A DNA stretch of 64,000 bases from Gilliamella sp. wkB108 (GCF_001690195.1 NZ_LZGM01000015.1:1-64000), one strand, 5' to 3'; shown: positions 1 to 9,044, counted from the stretch's first letter. Notes: generated from the sequence alone by a model not told the origin. Translations and numbers: made by a program.

Positions 1-267
1 TCAATAATCTCGTTTGTCTAAAAATCACTAAATCTAGATCAATTTTATTTTGGATGAGGTGATTTTTTCATTGTTTTAATTTATAACGGTATAATTTGTT
101 GTTATTTATTCGATGTTAAGTAAAAAAATTATAATTAAATGTAAAGATATTTTTTTGAGAGGACATTTTTTGATAAATAAGGTAAATTAGTTAACATATA
201 AAATAAACAACTTATTTAAAAAACAGATTTGTTATTTGTTGCTTGGCTGGAGGAATAAAGCTAATTT
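1..267. other. AT-rich region upstream of dciA
   Basis: No gene is seen here. The stretch is very AT-rich and must hold the promoter of dciA. GGAGG at 249-253 is the only Shine-Dalgarno-like sequence near the start codon at 268. I could not fix promoter boxes with confidence. Confidence 0.4.
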
Positions 268-729
268 ATGCGTTATAATGAGCCACAAAAATTAGCGTCA
301 ATTTTGGCGAAAGTTTCCTCATTGTCGAAAATACAAGAAAGAACGAATGCACTCAGTAAGTTATCTAATGTTGTTAGTGATTTATTACCATCACCATTAA
401 ATCAACAATGCAGAGTTGCAAACTATCGACGCGGTATATTAGTTATAGAAGTAAGCTCTGCAAGTTGGTTAACTAGATTGAGATATGAACAAAGTGAATT
501 AATCTCAGGTATACGTAGGCAAATATTACCTTCTTTATCCTCAATCCAATATCAGATTAATCCAAATATTACAGCACAATTATCCCAAGTTGATAATCAG
601 TTACTGAATAAAGCGAAGACACCAAGCATCATGACGCAGAAAAGTGCAGAGTTTTTATATACGTTAGCGGAAAATGTGCCAGATAAGTTAAAAAAACAAT
701 TGATAAAACTTGCTAACCATGCAAAATAA
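268..729 (+). CDS. dciA: DciA-type (DUF721) replicative helicase loader
   Basis: A 153-residue protein with the DUF721/DciA pattern over about residues 10-105: an N-terminal helical part, then the hydrophobic strand region and a WLTRLRYEQSEL segment typical of the family. The C-terminal tail is polar. DciA proteins help load the replicative helicase DnaB in bacteria that lack the phage-derived DnaC or DnaI loaders. An in-frame stop at 262-264 makes the ATG at 268 the earliest start. GGAGG lies 14 nt upstream, farther than ideal. zapG follows 62 bp later on the same strand. Family assignment is good; the helicase-loading role comes from family knowledge only. Confidence 0.8.
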   Translation: MRYNEPQKLASILAKVSSLSKIQERTNALSKLSNVVSDLLPSPLNQQCRVANYRRGILVIEVSSASWLTRLRYEQSELISGIRRQILPSLSSIQYQINPNITAQLSQVDNQLLNKAKTPSIMTQKSAEFLYTLAENVPDKLKKQLIKLANHAK

Positions 730-791
730 GTGAAGTTAATTAAACGACAGTTTTATATAATCATATAACGAAAAGAAACAAGGAGTGAAGT

Positions 792-1196
792 ATGGATAAA
801 GATATGATGACTTATCTTGTCATTGGGATAGTAATTGGTTTTGTTATTGGATTTATTTTTATGAGCATTATTAGCCCTAAAGCACGTAAATATTCCAAAG
901 TTAAACGTGAGCTAGATCAAACAAGAGATGAGTTAAATTCACAGAAACAAATGATAGTTAAGCATTTTTCTCATAGTGCTGAAATCTTAGATAATATGGC
1001 TAAAGATTTCCGACGTCTTTATCAACATATGGCTGAAAATTCTAGTCAATTTGTCATGAATGAAGATATACCGACAATAGAACTTAATTCAGATAGTGAT
1101 AACAGCAATAAAAATGAATTAACGCTTGATAAACAACCAAAAGACTATTCAGATAATCCTTCTGGTTTATTCAAAACTGATGAAAATAAATCTTAA
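792..1196 (+). CDS. zapG: ZapG/YhcB family inner-membrane division protein (DUF1043)
   Basis: A 134-residue protein with one N-terminal membrane helix (about residues 7-27, glycine- and isoleucine-rich) followed by a charged coiled-coil segment. The family signature around HFSHSAEILDNMAKDFRRLY is present, then an acidic, low-complexity C-terminus. YhcB/ZapG is an inner-membrane protein linked to cell division and envelope synthesis in enterobacteria. GGAG sits 7 nt before the ATG. The gene lies just upstream of degQ and degS, the same order as E. coli yhcB-degQ-degS, which supports the call. Confidence 0.88.
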   Translation: MDKDMMTYLVIGIVIGFVIGFIFMSIISPKARKYSKVKRELDQTRDELNSQKQMIVKHFSHSAEILDNMAKDFRRLYQHMAENSSQFVMNEDIPTIELNSDSDNSNKNELTLDKQPKDYSDNPSGLFKTDENKS

Positions 1197-1277
1197 CTAT
1201 TGTGAACTTTTTTGCTGTTAGTTTATGGCATGACATTTATTTAATTATTTAATTATTTAAAAAGTGAGAGTTGTAAG

Positions 1278-2651
1278 ATGATCAATTCATTTAAAAAACA
1301 CAAAAAATTACTGAGCATTATTGCATTAAGTTTAGGTATGAGTTTGTCTACATTGCCTAATGCATTTGCGGCTTTTCCAACAATTCCAAACGGTGATAAT
1401 ACAGAGCAACCGAGCTTGGCGCCGATGCTTGAAACAGTATTGCCTTCAGTTGTCAGTATTAAGGTTAAAGGCACTGCGCAAATGGATAATAATATGCCGG
1501 AGGAGTTCAGACGTTTTTTTGGTTATCTTGATACTCCTCAACGGCCTTTTGTTGGTCAAGGATCGGGTGTGATAATTGATGCTGAAAAAGGCTACATAGT
1601 AACCAACAATCATGTTATTGATAATGCTGATGATATTACTGTGACGTTAAATGATGGTCATGAATATAAAGCAAAACTAATTGGTAAAGATCCACAGAGC
1701 GATATTGCTTTACTTAAAGTTGAAAATGCAAAAAAATTGATAGCTATTAAATTAGCTGATTCCGACAAATTACGAGTCGGTGATTATGTGGTTGCGATTG
1801 GTAATCCATTTGGTATTGGTCAAACAGTGACATCAGGAATAATTTCCGCACTAGCCAGAAGCGGATTGAATATGAATGGATTTGAGAATTTTATTCAAAC
1901 AGATGCTTCAATCAACCAAGGAAATTCAGGTGGGGCGTTAGTTAATTTGAATGGAGAATTAGTTGGCATAAATACAGCAATCATTGCACCGAATGGTGGA
2001 AATGTCGGTATTGGTTTTGCTATTCCAAGTAATATGGTTAAAAGTTTGACTTCTCAACTAATCGAATATGGTGAAGTTAAACGTGGTGTACTTGGTATAA
2101 AAGGAAATGAGTTAACCTCTGACATAGCCAATGCGTTTGATCTGGATGTTCAAAAAGGGGCATTTGTCAGCGAAGTTCTTGATAACTCAGCAGCTAAAGA
2201 TGCGGGTATAAAATCAGGTGATGTGATTGTATCAATGGATGGTAAACCGGTTGATAGTTTTGCAGAATTGCGTGCTAAGATTGCTACAACGGGGGCAGGG
2301 CGTACTGTTCAATTGGGTATAATTCGTGATGGTAAAGAAGTAAATCTTGAGGTTAAACTCAAAAATAGTGATGAATCTACAACTGAAGCTAAATCGCTAC
2401 ACTCAGCTTTAGAGGGAGCAACACTCAGTAATGGTGAAGTAAAAGGTCAAAAAGGTGTTTTGATTGAGAGTATTGCTAAAAATTCACCGGCCTCTCGATT
2501 AAGTCTACAAGAAGGCGATCTTATTACGGGTGTTAATAAAGAACGCGTAAATAACATTGCTGATTTGCGCAAAATTATTGATAGCAACCCATCTGCAATT
2601 GCTTTGAATATTGTAAGAGGTAATAGTCGTATTTATCTAATTTTACACTAA
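1278..2651 (+). CDS. degQ: Periplasmic serine endoprotease DegQ/DegP (HtrA family)
   Basis: A 457-residue HtrA protease. A signal peptide ends near residue 31 (positively charged start, hydrophobic core, AFA cleavage region). The trypsin-like domain carries the triad His112 (TNNHVID), Asp142 (SDIALLKV) and Ser217 (QGNSGGAL). Two PDZ domains follow, at about 260-360 and 380-457. HtrA proteases degrade or chaperone misfolded envelope proteins in the periplasm. The length and the neighbouring degS fit DegQ. DegP is the closest alternative, since one HtrA may cover both roles in this organism. A hairpin without a U-tract follows the stop. Confidence 0.93.
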   Translation: MINSFKKHKKLLSIIALSLGMSLSTLPNAFAAFPTIPNGDNTEQPSLAPMLETVLPSVVSIKVKGTAQMDNNMPEEFRRFFGYLDTPQRPFVGQGSGVIIDAEKGYIVTNNHVIDNADDITVTLNDGHEYKAKLIGKDPQSDIALLKVENAKKLIAIKLADSDKLRVGDYVVAIGNPFGIGQTVTSGIISALARSGLNMNGFENFIQTDASINQGNSGGALVNLNGELVGINTAIIAPNGGNVGIGFAIPSNMVKSLTSQLIEYGEVKRGVLGIKGNELTSDIANAFDLDVQKGAFVSEVLDNSAAKDAGIKSGDVIVSMDGKPVDSFAELRAKIATTGAGRTVQLGIIRDGKEVNLEVKLKNSDESTTEAKSLHSALEGATLSNGEVKGQKGVLIESIAKNSPASRLSLQEGDLITGVNKERVNNIADLRKIIDSNPSAIALNIVRGNSRIYLILH

Positions 2652-2668
2652 TTTATTATGCCACTTAA

Positions 2669-2701
2669 TTTCGTCGATGTTTTAGTTTTACATCGACGAA
2701 A
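2669..2701 (+). terminator. Hairpin downstream of degQ
   Basis: A perfect 12-bp inverted repeat (TTTCGTCGATGT at 2669-2680 and its complement at 2690-2701) with a 9-nt loop, 18 bp after the degQ stop. It could end or attenuate degQ transcription before degS. It lacks a clear run of T on the plus strand, so rho-independent activity is uncertain. Confidence 0.5.
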
Positions 2702-2721
2702 ACAGCAATTCTAACCTTTAT

Positions 2722-2746
2722 ATAGATATGATAGAATCATATCTAT
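2722..2746 (+). promoter_or_regulatory. Perfect inverted repeat just upstream of degS
   Basis: ATAGATATGAT at 2722-2732 pairs perfectly with 2736-2746 around a 3-nt centre. It ends 7 nt before a possible degS ATG (2754) and 25 nt before the preferred one (2772). No good Shine-Dalgarno sequence is visible between it and either start. It may be a protein-binding operator or an mRNA hairpin that limits degS translation; the sequence alone does not decide. Confidence 0.45.
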
Positions 2747-2771
2747 TCTTCCCATGGTAATCTTGATAACA

Positions 2772-3824
2772 ATGCTTAAGAAATTTTTATGGCCAGTGTT
2801 GATTGGTACAGTTTTAGCGATTGTATTATTAATTATTTTCCCTTCTTTGCGAAATGGATCTCAATCTAATTTCTCAGTCTCGTTTTTTAATAATGATCCG
2901 CTAAGTTATTCTGATGCAGTAAAAATTGCAGCACCAGCCGTTGTCAATATTTATAGCCGTTCAATTAATACTGTACCTCAGCAATCACAAAATAACGCCA
3001 TTACACCACTTGGTTCAGGAGTGATTATGAGTGAAAATGGCTACATAATTACCAATTATCATGTGGTAGATGGCGCCGAACAGATTATTGTTGCCTTGCA
3101 AGATGGGCGAATTTTTGAAGCTTTATCTGTTGGATCAGATAAACTTGTCGATATTGCAGTATTAAAAATTGAAGCAACCAATATACCTACTATTCATATT
3201 AATCCTAATCGTGAACCGAAAATAGGTGATGTCGTTTTGGCAATTGGTAATCCTTATAATATAGGGCAAACCATTACTCAAGGAATTATTAGTGCGACAG
3301 GTCGTGATGGATTAAGTCCATATAGGCGACAAAATTTTATTCAAACTGATGCTTCAATTAATCATGGTAACTCAGGTGGTGCATTGGTTAACACAAAAGG
3401 TGAATTGGTCGGAATTAATACATTGACCTTCGCTAAAAATACCGGTAATGAAGTTCCGGAAGGTATTGGATTTGCTATTCCAACATCATTAGCTGTTAAA
3501 ATAATGAATAAATTAATTCAAGATGGCAAGATTATTCGTGGTTATATTGGCATTGATGGCTTAGAGTTTGCACCAACACAAAATCCAAGTGATTTGCCAG
3601 TTATCTTAGGTATTTTAGTGACCAATGCTGAAGGCCCGTCATTGCAAGCTGGTGTACAAGCTGATGATATTTTAATTATGGTGGATAATAAACCAGTAAA
3701 ATCTATTGTAGAAACAATGGATCAAATTGCAGAGTTGAAACCAGGAACAACCATCCCCATTATAGTATTACGAAATGGGGAGAAGGTTGAGCTAAAAGTA
3801 ACAATTGGTCAATTACCCGTTTAG
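2772..3824 (+). CDS. degS: Site-1 serine protease DegS (sigma-E stress pathway)
   Basis: A membrane-anchored HtrA protease of 350 residues with one N-terminal membrane helix and no cleavable signal. The catalytic His, Asp and Ser lie in NYHVVDGAEQ, VDIAVLKI and NHGNSGGALVN. A single C-terminal PDZ domain follows, which separates DegS from the two-PDZ DegQ before it. DegS senses misfolded porins and cleaves the anti-sigma factor RseA. The rseA/rpoE genes are not in the window. I prefer the ATG at 2772 because MLKKFLWPV matches the family N-terminus and length; an in-frame ATG at 2754 adds six residues. Neither has a strong ribosome-binding site. Confidence 0.92.
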   Translation: MLKKFLWPVLIGTVLAIVLLIIFPSLRNGSQSNFSVSFFNNDPLSYSDAVKIAAPAVVNIYSRSINTVPQQSQNNAITPLGSGVIMSENGYIITNYHVVDGAEQIIVALQDGRIFEALSVGSDKLVDIAVLKIEATNIPTIHINPNREPKIGDVVLAIGNPYNIGQTITQGIISATGRDGLSPYRRQNFIQTDASINHGNSGGALVNTKGELVGINTLTFAKNTGNEVPEGIGFAIPTSLAVKIMNKLIQDGKIIRGYIGIDGLEFAPTQNPSDLPVILGILVTNAEGPSLQAGVQADDILIMVDNKPVKSIVETMDQIAELKPGTTIPIIVLRNGEKVELKVTIGQLPV

Positions 3825-3838
3825 TTGTTTTATCGCTT

Positions 3839-3866
3839 GATAATACGTCTAATTGGACGTATAATC
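3839..3866 (+). terminator. Hairpin downstream of degS
   Basis: ATACGTC (3843-3849) and GACGTAT (3856-3862) form a stem that continues as GAT/ATC after an A-A mismatch. It starts 15 bp past the degS stop. There is no immediate U-run, so this is only a candidate terminator. Confidence 0.4.
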
Positions 3867-3960
3867 GCGACCTATTCTGTTTTTTAACACTCGTATGGTG
3901 TATAGATTTTGCTTTAATAGCCATTTATATAGCGATACGAACAAACTTTAGAGGCTTATT

Positions 3961-4176
3961 ATGAAAGAAGGTATTCATCCAGAATATACTGCAATTACAG
4001 CAACTTGTTCTTGTGGAAATGTTATTAAAACTCATTCAACTATTGGTCATGATATTCATCTTGACGTGTGTGGTGAATGTCATCCGTTTTATACCGGTAA
4101 ACAACGTGATGTTGCAACTGGCGGACGTGTAGATAAATTTAAACAACGTTTTGCAATGGTTGGTGGTAAAAAATAA
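3961..4176 (+). CDS. rpmE: 50S ribosomal protein L31 (zinc-binding, C+ type)
   Basis: A 71-residue L31 protein with the family segment [20 protein letters not shown]. Four zinc-ligand cysteines are intact (Cys16, Cys18, Cys37, Cys40), so this is the zinc-containing form rather than the zinc-free paralogue made under zinc starvation. It stands alone between degS and metJ and has its own strong terminator. Confidence 0.96.
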   Translation: MKEGIHPEYTAITATCSCGNVIKTHSTIGHDIHLDVCGECHPFYTGKQRDVATGGRVDKFKQRFAMVGGKK

Positions 4177-4208
4177 TATTTGCCTGATTCTAAACCAGCA
4201 ATTATAAG

Positions 4209-4235
4209 AAAGGCGCTATGTGCGCCTTTTTGCTT
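4209..4235 (+). terminator. Rho-independent terminator of rpmE
   Basis: A GC-rich stem (AAAGGCGC / GCGCCTTT) with a short loop runs straight into a T-tract. It lies about 30 bp after the rpmE stop and is the classic intrinsic terminator form. Confidence 0.85.
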
Positions 4236-4263
4236 TTTATATAATTGTGATTGAGTAATTCAA

Positions 4264-4581
4264 CTACTCATCTATTAATTGAGGATCTATTCCTAACGCT
4301 TTCATCATCTCTCTAGCTTGTTCAGGAATACCGTCATCATGATCTTTTTGTAAATCTTCATCGCATGGTAAAGGTTGCCCAGTGTACGCATGAAGGAAAG
4401 CTTCACATAATAACTCACTATTTGTGGCATGACGTAAATTATTAACTTGTCGTCGAGTGCGTTCATCAGTTAATATTTTTAATACTTTTAACGGAATTGA
4501 TACTGTAATTTTTTTGACTTGCTCACTTTTTTTACCATGTTCGGCATAAGGGCTGATATATTCACCATTCCATTTCATCAT
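4264..4581 (-). CDS. metJ: Methionine regulon repressor MetJ
   Basis: A 105-residue MetJ, almost identical to the enterobacterial protein from [16 protein letters not shown] through the ribbon-helix-helix DNA-binding strand ([19 protein letters not shown]) and the helix [20 protein letters not shown]. With S-adenosylmethionine as corepressor, MetJ dimers bind tandem 8-bp met boxes. It is divergent from metB, with an array of such boxes between the two genes. Two ATG codons are adjacent at the start; the first aligns with the family length. The C-terminal 25 residues are more variable, as usual. Confidence 0.97.
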   Translation of the reverse strand: MMKWNGEYISPYAEHGKKSEQVKKITVSIPLKVLKILTDERTRRQVNNLRHATNSELLCEAFLHAYTGQPLPCDEDLQKDHDDGIPEQAREMMKALGIDPQLIDE

Positions 4582-4662
4582 AATTTATTTTCACCAAAAT
4601 CACATTACAAATAATGTGGATAATTTTAGCTTTTTTTTCAAGATACTGCAATCTACACATCA

Positions 4663-4694
4663 AGATAGTTAGACGTCTAGACATGTTGACGTCT
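4663..4694 (+). promoter_or_regulatory. MetJ operator: tandem met boxes upstream of metB
   Basis: Four head-to-tail 8-bp units match the consensus AGACGTCT: 4663-4670 AGATAGTT (4/8), 4671-4678 AGACGTCT (8/8), 4679-4686 AGACATGT (6/8), 4687-4694 TGACGTCT (7/8). Cooperative binding of MetJ to adjacent boxes is well established. The array overlaps the probable metB -35 element, as expected for repression. Confidence 0.88.
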
Positions 4695-4713
4695 TATATA
4701 AATGTGATATGCT
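4686..4713 (+). promoter_or_regulatory. Probable metB promoter
   Basis: TTGACG (4686-4691) and TATGCT (4708-4713) are separated by 16 nt. A TG one base before the -10 hexamer makes an extended -10. The -35 lies inside the last met box, so MetJ bound there would block RNA polymerase. This is a sequence-based prediction; no start site is known. Confidence 0.6.
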
Positions 4714-4760
4714 TATAACACTGTTTTTACGACAAATCATTGTTATTTAGGGATGTTATT

Positions 4761-5927
4761 ATGGCGAATCCAACTGAAAGTCTAAACCAAGGAACGATTG
4801 CTGTTCGCGGCGGTTTAAATACAGATGAACAATATGGCAGTGTTATACCGGTTATTACTCCTTCAACTTGTTATCGTTATCATGAGTTTGCTACACCGAG
4901 AGAATTTGATTATGCTCGAAAATCTAATCCTAGTCGTCGTTTAGTTGAAGAAACTGTTGCTAAATTGGAAGGTGGGGCAGATGCAATTTTAACTAATTGT
5001 GGTATGTCCGCGATTCATCTCATTAGTATTTCGCTTTTAACACCAAATGATTTAGTCGTTGCACCTCATGATTGTTACGGAGGTAGTTATCGCCTATTTA
5101 ACAGTCTCAGCCAACGAGGTTACTTTAAAGCGAAATTTGTCGATCAATCCGATCCGGTAGCATTAAAAGAGGCTTTAAATTTAAAACCAAAGTTGGTATT
5201 AATCGAAACACCAAGTAATCCATTATTACGTGTAGTTGATATTTATGAGATTGCAAAGCAAGCTCATGAAGTAGGTGCATTAGTATTAGTTGATAATACC
5301 TTTATGACGCCAATCTTACAAAAACCTTTGGCACTGGGTGCAGATATTGTTACCCATTCATGTACCAAATTTTTAAATGGTCACTCCGATTTATTAGCTG
5401 GCATTTTAGTTTTTAAAGATCAGCAACTCGCTACAGATGTATTATGGTGGGCGAATAATATAGGTACCTTAACGTCTTCATTTGATAGTTTCTTATTATT
5501 ACGTGGTTTACGCACTCTTTCTGCCCGTATCACGTTGCAACAGATAAATGCACAAAAAGTTGTCGAATTCTTAGTCAATCATCCTAAAATTGCCAATGTT
5601 TATCATCCTTCTTTACCTTTGAATCATGGACATGAAATTGCTAAAAAACAACAAAAAGGTTTTGGCTCTTTGTTAAGCTTTGAATTAGCCGGGAAAGCAG
5701 AAGCGTTACCGAAATTTTTAAAAGCACTCAATATTTTTACCCTTGCGCAATCTCTGGGTGGAGTTGAAAGTCTAATTTGTCATCCAGCTACAATGACTCA
5801 TTCAGGCATTACTGCTGAAGCTCGAAAAACAGCCGGTATTTCTGATCAGTTATTACGTATTTCTGTGGGACTTGAAGATATTAGTGATCTACTTAATGAT
5901 TTGCAACAAGCGCTAGCAGTAATTTAA
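4761..5927 (+). CDS. metB: Cystathionine gamma-synthase
   Basis: A 388-residue PLP enzyme of the Cys/Met metabolism family that joins O-succinylhomoserine (or the acetyl ester) and cysteine to give cystathionine in methionine synthesis. The PLP lysine lies in HSCTKFLNGHSD (about residue 203), with the substrate- and cofactor-binding motifs SNPSRR, APHDCYGGSYRLF and SLGGVESL. I chose the ATG at 4761 because AGGGA sits 7 nt upstream; an ATG at 4740 would add seven residues. It is divergent from metJ behind met boxes. No metL follows, unlike the E. coli metBL operon. Confidence 0.94.
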   Translation: MANPTESLNQGTIAVRGGLNTDEQYGSVIPVITPSTCYRYHEFATPREFDYARKSNPSRRLVEETVAKLEGGADAILTNCGMSAIHLISISLLTPNDLVVAPHDCYGGSYRLFNSLSQRGYFKAKFVDQSDPVALKEALNLKPKLVLIETPSNPLLRVVDIYEIAKQAHEVGALVLVDNTFMTPILQKPLALGADIVTHSCTKFLNGHSDLLAGILVFKDQQLATDVLWWANNIGTLTSSFDSFLLLRGLRTLSARITLQQINAQKVVEFLVNHPKIANVYHPSLPLNHGHEIAKKQQKGFGSLLSFELAGKAEALPKFLKALNIFTLAQSLGGVESLICHPATMTHSGITAEARKTAGISDQLLRISVGLEDISDLLNDLQQALAVI

Positions 5928-5941
5928 ATGATTTGAAGCAG

Positions 5942-5979
5942 TAGGATTGATGATGAATAGTGATTATCGATCCTATTTT
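5942..5979 (+). terminator. Terminator between convergent metB and citX
   Basis: TAGGAT (5942-5947) pairs with ATCCTA (5970-5975), with extra GAT/ATC pairing inside, followed by TTTT on the plus strand. It sits 15 bp after the metB stop and overlaps the citX stop codon on the other strand, so it probably serves metB. Confidence 0.5.
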
Positions 5980-6539
5980 ACCTGTTTTCTAGAAGCATTT
6001 AAACTTGATGAGTCAAGATAATCTTTAATTCTCCTTTCTATTGCTAGGAAAATTTCCTCTAGTGAGTGTTTTTTTGCCCGACTACATATTTTGGCTGCCT
6101 CTTGGCAAACTAGGCATTGTCTGGATCGATGATTAAATTTACTACGAGAAACACTCCTTTGTGAGAGTGGGTCGATGACATCAATATCCCACAATCGACC
6201 TAAAGGGTGATTATCCTCAATATCGATACAGAGCTGTTTTAATTTATCAATAGAGCATGGAACCGAAATAATAGCTTCAGATCCTGTGACATAATGATAG
6301 TGTTGTTCATCGATCAATGCTATTGCATTTGCTATAAAACAGTTATGTAATGCGGTTATAGCTTCTTTAAATAAGAAAAGGCTACCACTACTATTTTTTA
6401 TTGCACCCGGAATGACCAAACTTAATGAAATAACTGGATAGTGGTAACGAGTAATTGCAATGAGTTGATTTTCAACGCGTTTTTCTTTAGCTAATAACAT
6501 TTGCTCAAGGTTAATAGGTTGACCATCATCAAATTTCAT
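5973..6539 (-). CDS. citX: Holo-citrate lyase synthase CitX
   Basis: A 188-residue protein with the CitX signature GRLWDIDVID and the Cys-rich segment RQCLVCQEAAKICSRAKKHS. CitX transfers the triphosphoribosyl-dephospho-CoA made by CitG onto the acyl carrier subunit CitD. It is the last gene of the minus-strand cit operon, 75 bp after citF, with a strong hairpin in that gap. Length is close to the E. coli protein. Its partner citG is not next to it but about 15 kb away at 21.0-21.9 kb. Confidence 0.9.
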   Translation of the reverse strand: MKFDDGQPINLEQMLLAKEKRVENQLIAITRYHYPVISLSLVIPGAIKNSSGSLFLFKEAITALHNCFIANAIALIDEQHYHYVTGSEAIISVPCSIDKLKQLCIDIEDNHPLGRLWDIDVIDPLSQRSVSRSKFNHRSRQCLVCQEAAKICSRAKKHSLEEIFLAIERRIKDYLDSSSLNASRKQVK

Positions 6540-6567
6540 TAATATTTAATCCCTACTCAAAATAGTC

Positions 6568-6597
6568 ATAGCATAACATGGTTAAATGTTATGCTAT
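6568..6597 (-). promoter_or_regulatory. Intercistronic hairpin between citF and citX
   Basis: A perfect 12-bp inverted repeat (ATAGCATAACAT at 6568-6579 with 6586-6597, loop of 6 nt) lies in the citF-citX gap. It is not followed by a clean U-run on the minus strand. It may protect the citF end of the mRNA or reduce readthrough into citX. Confidence 0.55.
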
Positions 6598-6614
6598 TAT
6601 TGTTAAAGTTAAAT

Positions 6615-8144
6615 TTATTCTTTAACTTGACGAACTACATCAATAATTGAACCGTCACGGAAATGGACAATGCCCACGATTTTATCATTAAATTCAATTG
6701 GTCGAGGTTCACCAGTTAATGCAATTGCTCGTTTATAAAGTTCATCAATAGTCATTACTGGTAAATTAGCAGCTTTAAGGCGCTCAGCAATTTCTGGACG
6801 ATTTGGATTAACGGCAATACCATGATCAGTAACCAGTACATCAACGCTTTCACCTGGTGTAACAATTGTAGTAACTTTCTTAATAACTGTCGGTATACGA
6901 CTGCGGATTAATGGTGCTACAATTATGGTTAAGTTAGCGCCGGCGGCAGTATCACAGTGACCTCCAGAAGCTCCACGCATAACACCGTCTGAACCTGTTA
7001 AAACATTAACGTTAAAGTCAAGGTCAATTTCTAAAGCACTAAGAATGACAATATCTAATTCATCAACACTTGCCCCTTTTGATGCTGGGTTAGCATAAAC
7101 ATTGGTTGATACTTCAATATGATCTTTGTTACGACCTAAAGATTGTCCCGCTGTACCATCGAAACTTTGGGTATCTAACAAACGTTTAACTAATCCTTTT
7201 TCATGCAGATCTACAATACTCGCAGTAATACCACCTAATGCGAATGAAGCAGTAATATTTTTTGCACGCATACGGTTTTCAAGGAATCGAGTCGCAGCCG
7301 TTGATGATGCTCCAGAGCCTGTTTGAATGGAAAAACCATCTTTAAAATAACCAGAATGTTCGATTACATCCGCAGCATAACGAGCGATCATTAGTTCTCG
7401 AGGATTACTGGTGATACGTGCTGCTCCTACACTGATTTTGCTTGGATCACCAACTTCATCGACCTTAACGATATAGTCAACTTGATCCTGACGGATACTT
7501 GCTGGATGATTAGGATAACCTACAATATCTTCAGTAAGTAACACGACTTTTTTGGCAAATTGTGCATCAACCATTGCATAACCTAATGCACCACACTGAG
7601 ATTTACCTGATACACCATTTGCATTACCTTGTTCATCTGCCGTTGAAACAGCTAAAAAGGCGATATCAATATTAATTTCACCGCTTTGGATCAGCTTTAC
7701 TCGACCACCATGAGAATGGATATGTACTGGGTTTTCCATTAAACCATGAGAAATAGCATCGGCTAATTTACCTCTTAATCCGGAAGTATAAATTTTAGTG
7801 ATAACGCCTGCTTGAATATGAGGAATTAATGCTGAGTTACAACTTAATAATGAACTGGATGCTAAAGTTAAATTTTTAATACCTAATTTGCTAATGGTTT
7901 CAACCACTTTATTGATAACTTTATCACCTTCTCGAAACGCATGGTGAAAAGAGATCGTCATACCGTCACGTAATTCGCATTTATGGATCGCCTGTTCAAT
8001 AGAATCACACAATTTACGTGTATATTTAGACTCATCTTTTAAATATGGTGTCATCGCATTGGCGTCAACAAAAGGAGTAATGTTTTTGAGATCTGGATGC
8101 TGTTTAAGCAAGTCATCAAGTTTTTTGTTTATAGAAGTAGTCAT
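6615..8144 (-). CDS. citF: Citrate lyase alpha subunit (citrate:acetyl-ACP transferase)
   Basis: A 509-residue protein, the usual family length, with the CoA-transferase-like fold. Typical segments are DGMTISFHHAFREGDKV near the N-terminus, GGRVKLIQSGEI, and NVLTGSDGVMRGASGGHCDTAAGA near residue 385. CitF exchanges the acetyl group on the acyl carrier protein CitD for citrate, giving citryl-ACP and acetate. It follows citE by 12 bp in the cit operon. Confidence 0.96.
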   Translation of the reverse strand: MTTSINKKLDDLLKQHPDLKNITPFVDANAMTPYLKDESKYTRKLCDSIEQAIHKCELRDGMTISFHHAFREGDKVINKVVETISKLGIKNLTLASSSLLSCNSALIPHIQAGVITKIYTSGLRGKLADAISHGLMENPVHIHSHGGRVKLIQSGEINIDIAFLAVSTADEQGNANGVSGKSQCGALGYAMVDAQFAKKVVLLTEDIVGYPNHPASIRQDQVDYIVKVDEVGDPSKISVGAARITSNPRELMIARYAADVIEHSGYFKDGFSIQTGSGASSTAATRFLENRMRAKNITASFALGGITASIVDLHEKGLVKRLLDTQSFDGTAGQSLGRNKDHIEVSTNVYANPASKGASVDELDIVILSALEIDLDFNVNVLTGSDGVMRGASGGHCDTAAGANLTIIVAPLIRSRIPTVIKKVTTIVTPGESVDVLVTDHGIAVNPNRPEIAERLKAANLPVMTIDELYKRAIALTGEPRPIEFNDKIVGIVHFRDGSIIDVVRQVKE

Positions 8145-8156
8145 TTTTCTGTCCTA

Positions 8157-9044
8157 TCAAATTTCTTTACGTACACCAGAATATTTGGCTAACTCAATAA
8201 CCTTTCTGGCACGAGCAATAATCGGCGCGTCAATCATTTTTCCATTTAGAGAAATAACACCAAGTCCTTTTCTTTCACCTTCTTCTGCAGCTTCAACCAC
8301 TTTTTGAGCATTTTCAACTTCTTTGGCAGTAGGTGCGTAAGCATTATGTAATAGTTCGATTTGTCTAGGGTTAATTAGCGATTTACCGTTATAGCCTAAT
8401 TTTTTAATTAGACTGACTTCTTTTAAGAAACCTTCGTCATCATTCACATTGGAATAAACGACATCAAAGGCATCAATTTTAGCTACACGAGCCGCGTGTA
8501 ATACAGCGCAACGAGCATAAAAGAGTTCAGTACCATCGCCTCGTTCAGTTTGCATATCAACAAGGTAATCAAAGGCAGCTAAAGCAATACCAATCAATCG
8601 TGGTGAAGATTTAGCAATAGAAACAGCATTAACCACAGCAACAGCAGATTCAATGGCCGCCATTAATTTTGTGCTACCTACTTCACGACCACACTCTTTC
8701 TCAATTCTTTCAACGTGAGCTTCCAATTCATGAATATCTTCAGCAGAATTTGTCATAGGTAAACGTACAACATCGACTCCAGCTCTTACTACAGCTTCAA
8801 GGTCTTTTAAACCGTAAGGAGTATTTAATGCGTTAATTCTAACTACTGTTTCAATACCATGTTCTTTATAGACGGGTAAAAGAAGTGTTTGTGCAACTAA
8901 TAATCGAGCTGAATCTTTTTCTTTGATAGAAACCGCATCTTCCAAATCAAACATAATCGAATCAGGTTTATACACAAAAGAGGTAGATAGCATTGCCGCA
9001 TTGGCACCAGGAAGAAATAACATACTTCTACGTAATCTTTTCAT
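8157..9044 (-). CDS. citE: Citrate lyase beta subunit (citryl-ACP lyase)
   Basis: A 295-residue TIM-barrel protein of the HpcH/HpaI/CitE superfamily. Signature segments are [31 protein letters not shown] (metal-binding acidic residues) and [13 protein letters not shown]. It splits citryl-ACP into oxaloacetate and acetyl-ACP. Its start overlaps the end of citD by 4 nt, which indicates translational coupling of the subunits. Confidence 0.96.
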   Translation of the reverse strand: MKRLRRSMLFLPGANAAMLSTSFVYKPDSIMFDLEDAVSIKEKDSARLLVAQTLLLPVYKEHGIETVVRINALNTPYGLKDLEAVVRAGVDVVRLPMTNSAEDIHELEAHVERIEKECGREVGSTKLMAAIESAVAVVNAVSIAKSSPRLIGIALAAFDYLVDMQTERGDGTELFYARCAVLHAARVAKIDAFDVVYSNVNDDEGFLKEVSLIKKLGYNGKSLINPRQIELLHNAYAPTAKEVENAQKVVEAAEEGERKGLGVISLNGKMIDAPIIARARKVIELAKYSGVRKEI

